Below are positions 35,444-44,783 of a DNA stretch of 64,000 nt, in pieces; positions within the stretch are counted from its first letter, which is position 1; every line of letters begins with the position of its first letter. This stretch comes from Streptomyces sp. NBC_00483. GTDB taxonomy: Bacteria; Actinomycetota; Actinomycetes; Streptomycetales; Streptomycetaceae. The notes under the pieces were generated by a model. That model saw only the letters and a list, made by a program, of their open reading frames with translations, did no database searches and was not told the DNA's origin. The DNA lies in contig NZ_CP107880.1 of the NCBI RefSeq assembly GCF_036013745.1, forward strand, positions 10,168,001-10,232,000. Direction: 5' to 3'. The translations under genes and the position numbers were made by a program.

Positions 35444-35467
35444 GTGCCTGGGGCAACTCGAGGCGGG

Positions 35468-35502
35468 GGGAGGGGCCGGCCCGTTCGGGGCCGGCCCCTC
35501 CC
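35468..35502 (+). terminator. Intrinsic terminator after the secreted-protein gene
   Basis: A 15-bp perfect GC stem (35468-35482 with 35488-35502), loop GTTCG. Confidence 0.8.
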
Positions 35503-36056
35503 TTGTGCGCGCGACCGTAAGCGGTCCGTTCACCGGTAGCCGGCAGAGCGCACCGGTATGGGTGGCTGGGCGATGCCGGTGCTGGCACACGACGTCAGGA
35601 GCGGTTGTGGCCGAGCTTCCTGTCCCGGGTCGGGGCGAGGGCGCATGCCGCTTCTGCTCGGCCGGCGGTTTGGGGCGTGAGGGCTTGCGGCCAAGGGGTT
35701 CCGTCTCGCCGGTCGCGCGCGGGGATCCTGTTCGCGTGCGTCCTGGTGCGGCCCGCGGGCGCCGAATTGCGTGGTGCCGGAGACGGGGACGGGGTGGATC
35801 CCTTTCCACCTCAACCGGGGGAAAGGTGCGCGGGCTTGGGCTGCAAGGCCACTTCCGCCACGCCGTCCCCACGGGTGGCGAAGCCGCGCCATTGCCGAAG
35901 GTTCTGTCGTCAAACTCCCGTCTGCCCGGCGGCGTCTGACACGCTCGCGGCGTTGCCGAAAGGCCTGAGTAGCTCCACGACGAGGGCTTTCCGGCGCCTT
36001 GCGGTCGCACGTTTCCCCAAGCTCTCGGCTTCGCTCGAGCAGGGGTGGCCCCATTA
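35503..36056. repeat. Non-coding stretch with IS-end-like and intergenic repeats
   Basis: No convincing gene. It holds CTGTCGTCAAACTCCCGTC (35904-35922), present inverted at 37990-38008 beyond the two IS elements. Close to the first IS there is also a CTCTCGGCTTCGCTCGAGC segment, a small self-complementary motif that looks like a repeated Streptomyces intergenic sequence. Confidence 0.5.
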
Positions 36057-37060
36057 GGCACTGTTTCTCGGATCAGGTGCGGAGCCAGATGATGAGGGTT
36101 GCGAGTGTGACGGTGCCGAGGTAGATGTAGGCGCGTTTCTCGTAGCGGGTGGCGACGGCACGGAACCCCTTGAGGCGGTTGATGGCTCGCTCGACGGTGT
36201 TGCGCTTCTTGTAGTGCTCGCTGTCGAATCCGGTGGGCCGGCCGCCGCCCGACCCGCGATTCTTCCGGTGCCTTCGCTGGTCGACGCGTTCGGGGATGGT
36301 GTGTCGGATTCCGCGTCGGCGCAGGTAGCGGCGGTTGTTCCGGGACGTGTAGGCCTTGTCTGCCAGCACGCTGTCGGGTCGGCTGCGGGGCCGTCCAACC
36401 CCTTGGCGGGGCACCGAAATCAGCTCCAGTACCCGCTCGAGCTGAGGGCCGTCACCGTAGTGTCCGGGTGTCAGGACGAGGGTGAGGGGCCGGCATCGTC
36501 CGTCGGCGGCGAGGTGGATTTTGGTGGTGAAGCCGCCGCGGGAGCGTCCCAGGCATTCGCCGATCTGACCACCTCCTCCAGCCGGACGACCAATTTCCGC
36601 AGCACCGGATCGACCCGGTTCGTCCCCGCTGCCGCCCCCTTTTGAGGCGTGGCGGGTGGAGACTGTTTCCTCGCGCCCGCGGCGTGCTGGTGAGCGCGTA
36701 CTGCGGTGGAGTCCACCGAGACGTCCCAGTCGATGCGGCCCTCGGCATCAGCGGCGGCCTGGACGCGAGACAGCAGCATCACCCACGTCCCGTCCGCCGA
36801 CCAGCGCCGATGCCGCTTGTAGACGGTCTCCCACGGACCGAACCGCTCGGGCAGGTCCCGCCACTGCACCCCCGTCCGCACCCGGTACAGCACTCCGTTG
36901 ATCACCCGCCGGTGATCACTCCACCGGCCTCCGCGCGCACCACCACGAGGCAGCAACGACTCAAGCCGGTCCCACTCCGCATTCGTCAGATCCCCACGCC
37001 CCATCCACCCAGACTGGCCCCAACTCCCCACTCACGTAAGGAGATCCGAGAAACAGCCCC
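36057..37060 (-). mobile_element. IS5-family insertion sequence (first of a back-to-back pair)
   Basis: A 1004-bp element. Its ends match as inverted repeats: CTGTTTCTCGGATC on the left and GATCCGAGAAACAG on the right. It is flanked by TA on both sides (36055-36056 and 37061-37062), the usual target duplication for this group. It encodes a two-frame DDE transposase on the minus strand. Confidence 0.85.
36073..37004 (-). CDS. IS5-family transposase, two overlapping frames
   Basis: The first frame (MGRGDLTNAEWDRLESLLP, then DWDVSVDSTAVRAHQHAAGARK with the first catalytic Asp) runs into a second frame carrying CLGRSRGGFTTKIHLAADG, PDSVLADKAYTS (second Asp) and KKRNTVERAINRLKGFRAVATRYEK (Glu). 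The switch is around 36560-36600. Related elements make one protein by ribosomal frameshifting, so it may still be active. A lost-frame mutation is the alternative. Confidence 0.78.
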
Positions 37061-37062
37061 TA

Positions 37063-37961
37063 GGGGCTCTCGTTTGGATCACCGTGCGGACCAGAGGAAG
37101 ATTCCGGCGACGTGGAGTCCGGCCAGGTAGATCGTGGCTGTCTTCTCGTAGCGGGTCGCGATGCCGCGCCACTGCTTGAGGCGGTTGATGCACCGCTCGA
37201 CGGTGTTGCGCTGCTTGTATGCCTCACGGTCGAAGGCAGGTGGCCTGCCGCCGTCACTTCCTCGCCGCATGCGATGACGGAGCTGGTCCGCCGGGGCCGG
37301 AATGACGGTGCGGATGCCGCGCCTGCGCAGGTGGTCTCGGATCGCGCGTGAGGAATAGGCCTTGTCGGCCAGGACCATGTCGGGTCTGGTGCGGGGCCGT
37401 CCCCGGTGTCGTGGAACCCGCAGACGGGCCATGACTGCTGTGAACGCGGGTGCGTCGCCGGCCTGTCCGGCGGTCAGGACGAAGGCCAGAGGCCGGCAAC
37501 GGCCGTCGCAGGCCAGGTGGATCTTTGTGGTCAGTCCGCCGCGGGAGCGGCCGATGGCGTGGTCGGCCGGTTCGCCAGCCGGGGCCCCTTTTTGCGGGCC
37601 CCGGCCGCGTGCTGGTGGGCGCGCACGATCGTGGAGTCCACGGAGACGGCCCAGTTAAGGTCCTCGTCGGCGTCGGCCTGGGCCATCAGCGCGGTGAAGA
37701 CGCGTTCCCAGGTGCCGTCGATGGCCCACATCCGCAGCCGGTTGTAGACGCCTCGCCAGTTGCCGTACCGCTCCGGCAAGCACATCCACGGGGTGCCGGT
37801 CTGGAACTTAAAGGCGATCGCATCGATCACCTCGCGGTGGTCTCGCCACCGGCCGCCCCGCTTCGGCGCCCGGTCGGGGAGTAACGGCTCAATCCGCGCC
37901 CACTGCACGTCAGTCAACGACACACCCGGACCAACGATCAGATGATCTGAACGAAACGGCC
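37063..37961 (-). mobile_element. Second IS5-family insertion sequence
   Basis: An 899-bp element directly abutting the first, sharing its TA (37061-37062) and followed by TA at 37962-37963. The terminal repeats are imperfect (13 of 19), with TCGTT and GATCA conserved. It belongs to a different subtype from its neighbour. Confidence 0.78.
37079..37923 (-). CDS. IS5-family transposase, two overlapping frames
   Basis: The first frame starts at GTG 37923 (MSLTDVQWARIEPLLPD) and carries WAVSVDSTIVRAHQHAAG with the first catalytic Asp. The second frame gives IGRSRGGLTTKIHLACDG, PDMVLADKAYSSRAI (Asp) and KQRNTVERCINRLKQWRGIATRYEK (Glu). The shift is near 37570. It is about 55 percent similar by eye to the neighbouring transposase, so the two are distinct elements. 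Confidence 0.78.
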
Positions 37962-38009
37962 TAGGCCGCCGGGCCGCCCTTGGGGCGACGACGGGAGTTT
38001 GACGACAGG

Positions 38010-38240
38010 TCTTAAGAAGGCTGACGCGCCGCTCGATGGTGTAGTGCTGCGTGTGTGTCTCGCGCTCGGGAGCCGGTGGCCTGCTGTGCCGTGTCCGGCC
38101 GCGGGGGTGGGGCCGGCCGGGACCGGAGCGACGGTGTACCGCGTGTGGCCTGGTTCACGTCATACGGCGGCGGATGCCCGTCTGCTCGAGGGCCGGTCGG
38201 TGCGCCGGGGCGGGCGATCAAGTGCCGGCCCCGGCGTGGG
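38010..38240 (-). pseudogene. Eroded IS5-family transposase remnant
   Basis: The sequence from GGCTGACGCGCCGCTCGATGG onward follows the second IS (TTGATGCACCGCTCGACGG) over about 60 bases with many substitutions and then decays. It is preceded by the 19-bp motif at 37990-38008. It appears to be an older insertion into which or beside which the two intact IS elements landed. Confidence 0.45.
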
Positions 38241-38249
38241 GCGGTGTGG

Positions 38250-39017
38250 TCAGGGTCGTGGCTCGTCGAGGTACTGGTCGGCCCAGGCGCTGATGATGTG
38301 CGCGGCGCGCTGCGCCTGTCCCCGCGCGGTCAGCAGGTGGTCGGCTCCTTCGAGGGAGATGAAACTGCGGGGGTGGCGGGCTTCCTGGAAGATTTCCGCG
38401 GCGTTGTCGATGTCGACGGTGGAGTCGGTGGGGGAGTGCGCGACCAGCAGCGGAAGGTTCAGTTCGCCGATCGTCTCGCGCAGATGCGCCTTGCGGACGT
38501 CCTCGACGAAGGCACGTTTGAGGACGAGGGTGCGCCCGCCCACGAACCATTCGTGGGAGCCCTCGCTGAGTACGCGGTCCAGGACCGTGTCGTACTGGCG
38601 CTCGACGTGGCTGGGGTCGACGGGTGCGGCGATGGTGGCGAGGGCGCGCAGGCCGGGGATGTCGCGGGCGGCGGCGAGGGCGGCGGCGCCGCCCCAGGAG
38701 TGGCCGACCAGCAGATCCACGGGAGTCCCGCGCTCGGCCATGAAGGCCGCGGCTTGGATGGTGTCCTGGACCTTGACGGTGAAGGAGCCGTCTCCCCAGT
38801 CGCCGTCGGAGTCGCCGATGCCAAGGTTGTCGAAACGCATCGTTCCGATGCCCTCGCGGGCCAGCTGCTTGCTGACGCGGGAGGCGGCCGGCGAGTCCTT
38901 GCCGAGGGTGAAGCCGTGCGCGAAGAGTCCCCAGCCGCGGACCTCGCCCTCCGGCAGGTCGATCACTCCGGCCAGTTCGGGGCCGACGACGCTGGGGAAT
39001 CTCACTTTTTCTTTCAT
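38250..39017 (-). CDS. Alpha/beta hydrolase (dienelactone-hydrolase-like)
   Basis: A 255-residue cytoplasmic alpha/beta hydrolase. The nucleophile elbow is GHSWGG (S107); D198 (HSPTDSTV) and H227 (LEGADHLL) complete the triad. FAHGFTLGKDS forms the oxyanion region. In many bacteria this type is encoded with an OsmC-type peroxidase, but none is next to it here. It is probably an esterase of unknown substrate. Its C-terminus lies ten bases from the IS debris, so its downstream context may have been lost. Confidence 0.88.
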   Translation of the reverse strand: MKEKVRFPSVVGPELAGVIDLPEGEVRGWGLFAHGFTLGKDSPAASRVSKQLAREGIGTMRFDNLGIGDSDGDWGDGSFTVKVQDTIQAAAFMAERGTPVDLLVGHSWGGAAALAAARDIPGLRALATIAAPVDPSHVERQYDTVLDRVLSEGSHEWFVGGRTLVLKRAFVEDVRKAHLRETIGELNLPLLVAHSPTDSTVDIDNAAEIFQEARHPRSFISLEGADHLLTARGQAQRAAHIISAWADQYLDEPRP

Positions 39018-39689
39018 CTGTGGTGCTCACCTAGGCAGGAACCGGTCGGGGGACAGGGGCGCGCGTGGCACCGGCCGGTGCCACGCGCGAGCCGGTGAGC
39101 AGCATGTCACGCGCTGATCACTCCTCTCGACAGTTCAACTGTTGACCGCTCAGGGGGGAGGGCCGGGCGGCCCCCGCCGGCGCACACGGTCCGGCGGGCA
39201 CCGGGCACCGGGCACCGGGCGGCGGGCACCGGCCCGGGCGGGCACCGGGCCGGCACATACCGGGCCGGGCGGGTGCCGGTCCGGCGTATAGCGGTCCGGC
39301 GGGTGCCGGTCCGGTGGTTTCGCCGGGTGGCGGTGGCGTGGTGTGTGGAGCAGGGGTGGTGTGGCTGGGCCGAGGGGGAGTCGGGGCCGGGCCCGCCGGG
39401 TACCGCGCCCGGACGGCCCGGACGGCCCGGACGGCCCGGACAGCCCGGACAGCCCGGACGGTCCGGGCGGTCCGGGTGGCGGCAGTGGCCTGCTCGTGGG
39501 TGTCGTTGTCTGTGCCGGTCGTTAGCTGTACGGCGTTGCCGGGAAGTGCCATCACCACCGGTGCGCGGCCACAGCGCTGCACGGGCGGCCCCTGAACAGC
39601 CCGCCTTCCCCCGTTCGTACGCTTTCCGTACGGTCGATGTACGCGATGTGTGCGGTTGGTGGGGTAGGGTCTGGGTCGGGAGGTGTTCC
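39018..39689. other. 672-bp gap before tap, rich in GC tandem repeats
   Basis: No credible gene. It holds GGGCACC-type repeats around 39195-39260, the 9-nt array at 39408-39479 and an AT-containing promoter-like stretch at 39605-39680 just before tap. Confidence 0.6.
39408..39479. repeat. Eight tandem 9-bp units upstream of tap
   Basis: Eight consecutive units close to CCCGGACGG (variants CCCGGACAG, TCCGGGCGG, TCCGGGTGG) span 72 bases. Their position 210 bases upstream of the telomere-protein operon is suggestive of iterons or a regulatory array. Function is unknown. Confidence 0.65.
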
Positions 39690-42188
39690 ATGTCCGAGTC
39701 CGAGTCCGGGTCCGGGTCCGGGGCTGAGTCCGGGGCTGATTTGTTTGATGCGGTCGATGCGCTGGTGGCGTCGCGTGCGTCGTTGCCGCCCGCGCAGGAG
39801 CGCAAGCGGTTGCGCGTGGCGCATGGTCTGACGCTGGATCAGGTGGCGGTGGCGTTGAAGGTGCGGCGGGCCACGGTGTCCGGCTGGGAGTCGGCGAAGA
39901 AGCCGACGGAGCCGCGTGGTCCGGAGCGGGAGGCGTATGCGCGGCTGCTGGGCCGGCTCGCGGAGCTTTATCCCGCCCCGGCGGAACCGGGCGCGCCGGT
40001 GTCCGCCGCGTTCACCGTCGCGCCCGGTCCGGCGCACGCGCGGAGTCTGTCCCCGGGCCGGGCCCCCGGGGCTGCGGCCGTGACTGCAGCCGAGACTCGC
40101 CAGCCCCAGCCCCAGCCCCAGCCCCAGCCCCAGCCCCAGCCCGCGGCCCCGGCTGCGACGGCTTCGGCCCCGGATCCCGCGGCCGCGGTCGTGTCCGGGG
40201 CTGGGACGGCTCCGGCTCCGGGCCCCGCGCGGCGTGCGGCGCGGAGCGCCGGGCCGTCGTCGACGCCGCGCCGCCCCGGTGCGAAGAAGCCGGCCCCGGC
40301 GGCGAACTCCCCGGCCCCGGCGGCCGATTCCCCGGCGCCGGCGGCGAACACCCCGGCGCGGGCGGCGGATTCCCCGGCCCCGGCGGCCGGTACCGCGGTG
40401 GCCGGTACCGCGGTGGCCGGTGCCGGTGCCGGTGCCGGTGCGCGGTTCGCGAACGGCCCGCTGGCTGTCGTCGATGTCGATGCGGAGGGGCGGGTGGTGG
40501 CGTACTGCACCGGTGGTCTGGTCCTGGACGTGCCCGCCAGGTCGATGCCGGCCCTGGTGGAGTGGACGCTGACGGAGGCGGAGCTCGGGCAGCCGAAGCT
40601 GTCCGGGCCGGGCAAGGACGCCGACCCGCTGCTCGTGCTCACCGAAGCCGCGCTGGAGCGTTACGGTCTCCCGGCCGCCCTCACGGAACAGGAACGGCTG
40701 GCCGGCCGTCTCCCGGACAGCCACCGGGCCGTCAGGCAGCTGGCCCGCGCGGACTGGAAGCTGACCAAGCGCGGCTTCGGGCCCTGGGCACGCATCTACC
40801 GGCCCGCCACGGGTACGGAGCGGGCGTGTGTGCAGCTGTGCATCCCGTCCTGGCAGGCGCTGGACACCCGGCACTGGGACACGGCCGGACAGCTCCCGCC
40901 AGCCGAACTCGCCCGCGTCCTGGGCGTGTACGCCTCGCGGGTGATGACGCCGCGCGGTTCGACGGCGGTGACCGGTCTGGAGCTGATGACCGCGCTGCAC
41001 CCGCCGACGCGGGCCTCGGGTCCGGACGGCGACGGTATCCGGCACTCCGAGCACAATCCCGGCTCGCTGGGCAGGGATCCGGTCGATCCGGCGCCGTGCG
41101 AGGCCCCCGACGGCCACCCGCTGCTCAGGGACCTGCCCCGTTTCCACGTCCGCGGCCCCGGCGAGAAGCTGTTCGAGGAGGCCCTGGACTGGGCGCGGCC
41201 GATGACGGACGCCGAGTGCACGCTGCGTCATCTGGTCGGCATCGACGTCAATATGGCCTTCGCGGCCGGCGCCAACGGCCTCCATGTCGGCCTCGGCGCG
41301 CCTGCGCATGTCACGGACCCGGTCTTCGACGCGAAGCTGCCCGGCAGTTGGCTGGTGGATCTCTCCCACGTCGATCTGTCGAGGGTGAAGACCGGCAGGG
41401 ACCGGTGGGTGGAGCTGGACGGTTCGCTGCTGCCCTCCCCGTTCACACCGAAGGGCGAACGGCCGACGGGGCCGGCCTGGTATGCGACCCCGACCGTCGC
41501 CTACGCGGCCGAGCTCGGCTACGAGGTCCGCCCAATCGAGGCGTGGGTGCGCTACGACAGCGGCCGCTATCTGGACGGCTGGTACCAGCGGCTGCGCGAC
41601 GCCTACCTCGCCACGATGGCCGACCTCGGCGTCGCCGCGGACCTGCCGCCCGGGGACTTCCTGGCGGCGATGGACGGCTACCGGGACCGCGACCCCCAGC
41701 TGGCGATCGTCGGCTCGGCGATCAAGGCGACCGTGAAGGGTGGTCTGGGCAAGCTGCGCGAGCGTCCCCGCGGGGAGGGCTGGCGGCCGGGCGAGCCGTG
41801 GCGCGCGCTGGCCCGCCCGACCTGGCGCCCGGACATCCGCGCGGCGGTCATCGCCCGCACCCGCATCAACCTGCACCGCAAGATCGTCAAGCATGCGGCG
41901 TTCACGGGGCAGTACCCGGTTGCGGTGCTGTCCGACTGTGTCGTCTACGCCGCGGGCGGGCCGGGTCCGCTGGATTTCCTGCCCTACCGGGACGGCAAGC
42001 CGCTGCCCGGCGGTTTCCGGCTCGGCATCAACCCCGGCCTGGTCAAGCACGAGGGCACCCAGTCCGTTTTGTGGGGTGAGGAGGTCCGCGAGCGGTTTGA
42101 CGCCCCGGAGCTGAACCTCGCCCGTTACATCAAGGACGGCACCGTCACCGACGCCGACACCGGTGAGCAGGGGAGGGGAGGGCGATGA
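39690..42188 (+). CDS. tap: Telomere-associated protein Tap
   Basis: An 832-residue Tap, which binds the 3' overhang of the linear telomere and recruits the terminal protein Tpg for end patching. An N-terminal XRE-like HTH (about residues 37-90, LTLDQVAVALKVRRATVSGW) precedes a low-complexity linker (about 138-250: PQ repeats, then SPAPAA and Ala/Gly repeats). The conserved body begins at RFANGPLAVVDVDAEGRVVAYC. Known Tap proteins are about 740 residues, so the linker accounts for the excess. GGGAGG precedes the ATG; its stop overlaps tpg as ATGA. Confidence 0.9.
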   Translation: MSESESGSGSGAESGADLFDAVDALVASRASLPPAQERKRLRVAHGLTLDQVAVALKVRRATVSGWESAKKPTEPRGPEREAYARLLGRLAELYPAPAEPGAPVSAAFTVAPGPAHARSLSPGRAPGAAAVTAAETRQPQPQPQPQPQPQPAAPAATASAPDPAAAVVSGAGTAPAPGPARRAARSAGPSSTPRRPGAKKPAPAANSPAPAADSPAPAANTPARAADSPAPAAGTAVAGTAVAGAGAGAGARFANGPLAVVDVDAEGRVVAYCTGGLVLDVPARSMPALVEWTLTEAELGQPKLSGPGKDADPLLVLTEAALERYGLPAALTEQERLAGRLPDSHRAVRQLARADWKLTKRGFGPWARIYRPATGTERACVQLCIPSWQALDTRHWDTAGQLPPAELARVLGVYASRVMTPRGSTAVTGLELMTALHPPTRASGPDGDGIRHSEHNPGSLGRDPVDPAPCEAPDGHPLLRDLPRFHVRGPGEKLFEEALDWARPMTDAECTLRHLVGIDVNMAFAAGANGLHVGLGAPAHVTDPVFDAKLPGSWLVDLSHVDLSRVKTGRDRWVELDGSLLPSPFTPKGERPTGPAWYATPTVAYAAELGYEVRPIEAWVRYDSGRYLDGWYQRLRDAYLATMADLGVAADLPPGDFLAAMDGYRDRDPQLAIVGSAIKATVKGGLGKLRERPRGEGWRPGEPWRALARPTWRPDIRAAVIARTRINLHRKIVKHAAFTGQYPVAVLSDCVVYAAGGPGPLDFLPYRDGKPLPGGFRLGINPGLVKHEGTQSVLWGEEVRERFDAPELNLARYIKDGTVTDADTGEQGRGGR

Positions 42189-42742
42189 GCCTGTTCGCCG
42201 ATGGTCTGGACGCCGCGGTGCAGAAGGCGTTCACGCGCCCGGCACCCAAGAGGGCGGGCCCGCAGATGCGCTACCTGGTCAGACAGCTGGGCGGCACCAG
42301 GAAGGCGGCCCAATTGCTGGGCGTCTCCCAGCGCACCGTCGAGCGCTATGTGAAGGACCAGATCAAAAAGCCCCGCCCGGATCTCGCCGCGCGCCTGGAA
42401 CGCGAGGTGAAGAGGCGCTGGCAGCCGCAGGTCCGCGCCAAGGCGCGGCAGAAGGCGGCCAGCACGGACGGCCTCGTCATCGACACCCGCGCCCGCATGG
42501 GCTACACCGCCCCGATCGGCACCACCGACCAGGACCGCATCCGGCACCTGACCGTCGCGCTGCCGCCCGTCCACGCCGGCCGCCTCTTCGATGCCCGGCA
42601 GGCCGGCGCCTCCGATGAGGAACTCCGCCGGATCGCGGCCGACGCGCTGCGCGAGGTGTACTTCCAGGACGGCGGCCGCCGCGCGGGCAGCCTGGAAGAG
42701 GTCCGCTTCACCGATATCGAGCACCTGGAGTTCGACCTGTAG
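42185..42742 (+). CDS. tpg: Telomere terminal protein Tpg
   Basis: A 185-residue terminal protein, matching the standard Tpg length and order: MSLFADGLDAAVQKAF, LGVSQRTVERYVKDQIKKP (HTH), a basic KRRWQPQVRAKARQKA block and IDTRARMGYTAP. Tpg is covalently attached to the 5' telomere ends and primes DNA patch synthesis. It is translationally coupled to tap by the ATGA overlap. Together they imply a linear replicon or a region derived from one. Confidence 0.93.
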   Translation: MSLFADGLDAAVQKAFTRPAPKRAGPQMRYLVRQLGGTRKAAQLLGVSQRTVERYVKDQIKKPRPDLAARLEREVKRRWQPQVRAKARQKAASTDGLVIDTRARMGYTAPIGTTDQDRIRHLTVALPPVHAGRLFDARQAGASDEELRRIAADALREVYFQDGGRRAGSLEEVRFTDIEHLEFDL

Positions 42743-43657
42743 CGGCCGTTGCTCCGAACAGCCCGCGGGGGCCTGCCGGACGGCCCCGCGGGCAGGCGCG
42801 CCGTGCCCGCGGCATCCGGCCCTGCCGGCGACGGGCGGCCACGGGCCCGTCCCCACGCGCCTGCCGCTCGCACAGCTGCTGGATGGGGGGCAGGGCGGTC
42901 TTCGCCGCCCGGCGTGCCGGAGCACCCGGGCCCGTCTGCCGGCCGGCAGGGTGTGAGCCGCCCGCGTCCGTCCGCGTCCGCTCGTGTCCGCCGTACGTAC
43001 CGCCGGTCCCGGCCGTGCCGGCACGGGAACCGGCGGCGTTCCTCGGCCCGGTGCGTGAGCGGCTTCCCGAAGCCTGAAACGGCCCCTTCTGCCGGACGGT
43101 CCGGCCCCGTCGCAGACTGCGGCTGGAGCAGGGAAGACAGAGGGGGCAGCAGAGGATGATCCGGGATCGTCCCCGAAGCCGAAGCCGAAGCCGAAGCCGA
43201 AGCCGAAGCCGAAGCCGAAGCCGAAGCCGAAGCCGAAGCCGGGTTCCCGGTCCGCATCCACGTCCTCCTCTGTGCGCGCTGGAATGACGTCCTGGCCCGG
43301 CGCGCCCATTTCCTGCCTCGTCCTCCCAACCACCCGGCCACCTGGCACCGGCAGTTCCTGGAGCGAGGGCCTGGGGCCGGCCGGCAACGTGGCCGCGACG
43401 GGTACCGGCCAGGTCCTGGCCACGTGCCCGGCAGCCACAGCCCGGTGATGGACCGCGAAGTCCTGGTCCGTGGGCTCCTCGCAGCAGGCGTCAACAGGCA
43501 GGGAGGAACGGGGGAACGGGTGCCCGGATGCATGGGACGCCGCCGGGGGAGCCCTCGGGCCGCGCGCCGGCGGAACCTCGCCGCCCTCGCCGCGCCCGCC
43601 GAACGGCCCGGGAGGAGGCGGAGGCGATCGCCGGCGGTCCGGCCCGGCGGCCTCGCC
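42743..43657. other. 915-bp gap after tpg without a supported gene
   Basis: No frame combines a start site, protein-like composition and codon bias. The only structure seen is the hexamer array at 43175-43240. The strand-opposite open frames across the array read as Phe-Gly or Glu-Ala repeats and are not believable. Confidence 0.6.
43175..43240. repeat. Eleven perfect GAAGCC hexamers
   Basis: Sixty-six bases of uninterrupted GAAGCC, 430 bases downstream of tpg, in apparently non-coding DNA. The perfect copies indicate recent expansion. Confidence 0.85.
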
Positions 43658-44332
43658 TCAGGGACGGGCCCCGGCAGTGCCCATCACATCGGGCTTGCGG
43701 GCCAGGAGGCAGGCGTGCGGCCTGGTCACGTGTTGGCCGGGTTCCTGTTCCAGTCGTGCGGTGACGGCGAGGCCGGCCTGCTCCAGCAGGCCGGCCATGC
43801 GGTCCAGGGGCAGGAGGTACGACTCGTAGGACACCGGTCGGCCGTGGCCGTGGGTCGGCTGCAGCCGCTCGTTGCCGACGTAGTCTCCCCAGAGCAGGTG
43901 GCCGCCGGGCGCGAGCGTGCGGTGGAACTCGGCGAACACCGCCGGCAGCCATTGCGGGGGCGTGTGATGGGTGGAGTACCAGGCCAGGATGCCGCCGAGT
44001 TCGCCGTCCCCCGTCTCCAGCGCGGTCATCGAGCCCTCGGTGAACCGCAGCTTTGGGTAGGCGCTTCTGGCCGGCCCGACCATCTTCGGCGACAGGTCGA
44101 CACCGAAGGCGGGCACCCCCGGTCCGGCCAGGTGCGCCGTCACGCGGCCGGGGCCGCACCCCAGGTCCGCGACCGGCCCCAGAGCGGCCATCCGCACGAG
44201 TTCGGCGAACCCGGCCGGCATCGCGCGGGACAGCGGGTCCATCTCGGCCGGCGACGGGACGCGTTGGACGTAGTCGGCGGCGACCGTGTCGTAGGACTCG
44301 CGGACGGCGGTCAGGTAGGAGAGCTCAGCCAC
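43658..44332 (-). CDS. Class I SAM-dependent methyltransferase
   Basis: A 224-residue Rossmann methyltransferase. The SAM-binding glycine loop is VADLGCGPGRVTAHL, motif II FGVDLSPKMV, and the post-motif ILAWYSTHHTPP region follows. The start YLTAVRESYDTVAADYV is typical of small-molecule methyltransferases of Streptomyces. GTG 44332 is chosen; the frame remains open for 160 codons upstream but with no similarity. Substrate unknown; it stands alone on the minus strand. Confidence 0.87.
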   Translation of the reverse strand: MAELSYLTAVRESYDTVAADYVQRVPSPAEMDPLSRAMPAGFAELVRMAALGPVADLGCGPGRVTAHLAGPGVPAFGVDLSPKMVGPARSAYPKLRFTEGSMTALETGDGELGGILAWYSTHHTPPQWLPAVFAEFHRTLAPGGHLLWGDYVGNERLQPTHGHGRPVSYESYLLPLDRMAGLLEQAGLAVTARLEQEPGQHVTRPHACLLARKPDVMGTAGARP

Positions 44333-44783
44333 GCGGGCGACCCCAGAGCAGACAACTGACAGGCCGTGCCACGCCCTTCGGCCGGCCTGCGCAACGCCCA
44401 CCACTGTCGCCCCCAGCCGCCACCCCACCCCGCCCCGGTGATCGTTCCCGGCCACGGCACGGCGGCCACCGCCATGCCCTCCATCCCCTCCCCGGAAAGT
44501 CCGGCGCCGCACGGCACCCCGCCCGCTGAGAAGCTGCGCGACACACCCCCTGTCTTGCTCTTGCTGCAGATCGGGTGGTGCTTGGCCGCGGATGGCGCTC
44601 TGCTCAGCGGCACAGCGTTCCCGGACGGCGAGCCGCACCCGGCAGCATCTGGCCGGCCGGGTGCGGGCCTTGGCTTGCATCAGTGCCCGGGTGCGGCTCC
44701 AGCGGTGCCCGGCGAACCCGAACGCCCGCGTGGGGGGCCGGCACTTCACCGTCGCGCGGAGCAGCACGGGGCGGGCGGTTGCC
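44333..44783. other. 451-bp gap with no supported gene
   Basis: Between the methyltransferase start and the MerR stop. Several open frames exist on both strands but none shows a start signal or recognisable motif. Confidence 0.55.

Noticed and set aside
39107..39805. Minus-strand gene between the hydrolase and tap
   Set aside because: Frames consist of Ala-Val-Arg or Pro/Arg repeats from the 9-bp array and run into tap.
40100..40145. Separate repeat element in tap
   Set aside because: In-frame coding expansion that yields Pro-Gln repeats; kept as part of the gene.
39552..42050. 832-codon minus-strand frame opposite tap
   Set aside because: Low complexity (Arg-Arg-Gly, Leu-Gly repeats) and no start signal; tap is clearly real.
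43130..43438. Gene encoding Phe-Gly or Glu-Ala repeats across the hexamer array
   Set aside because: No ribosome site or flanking domain; the frames arise only from the simple repeat.
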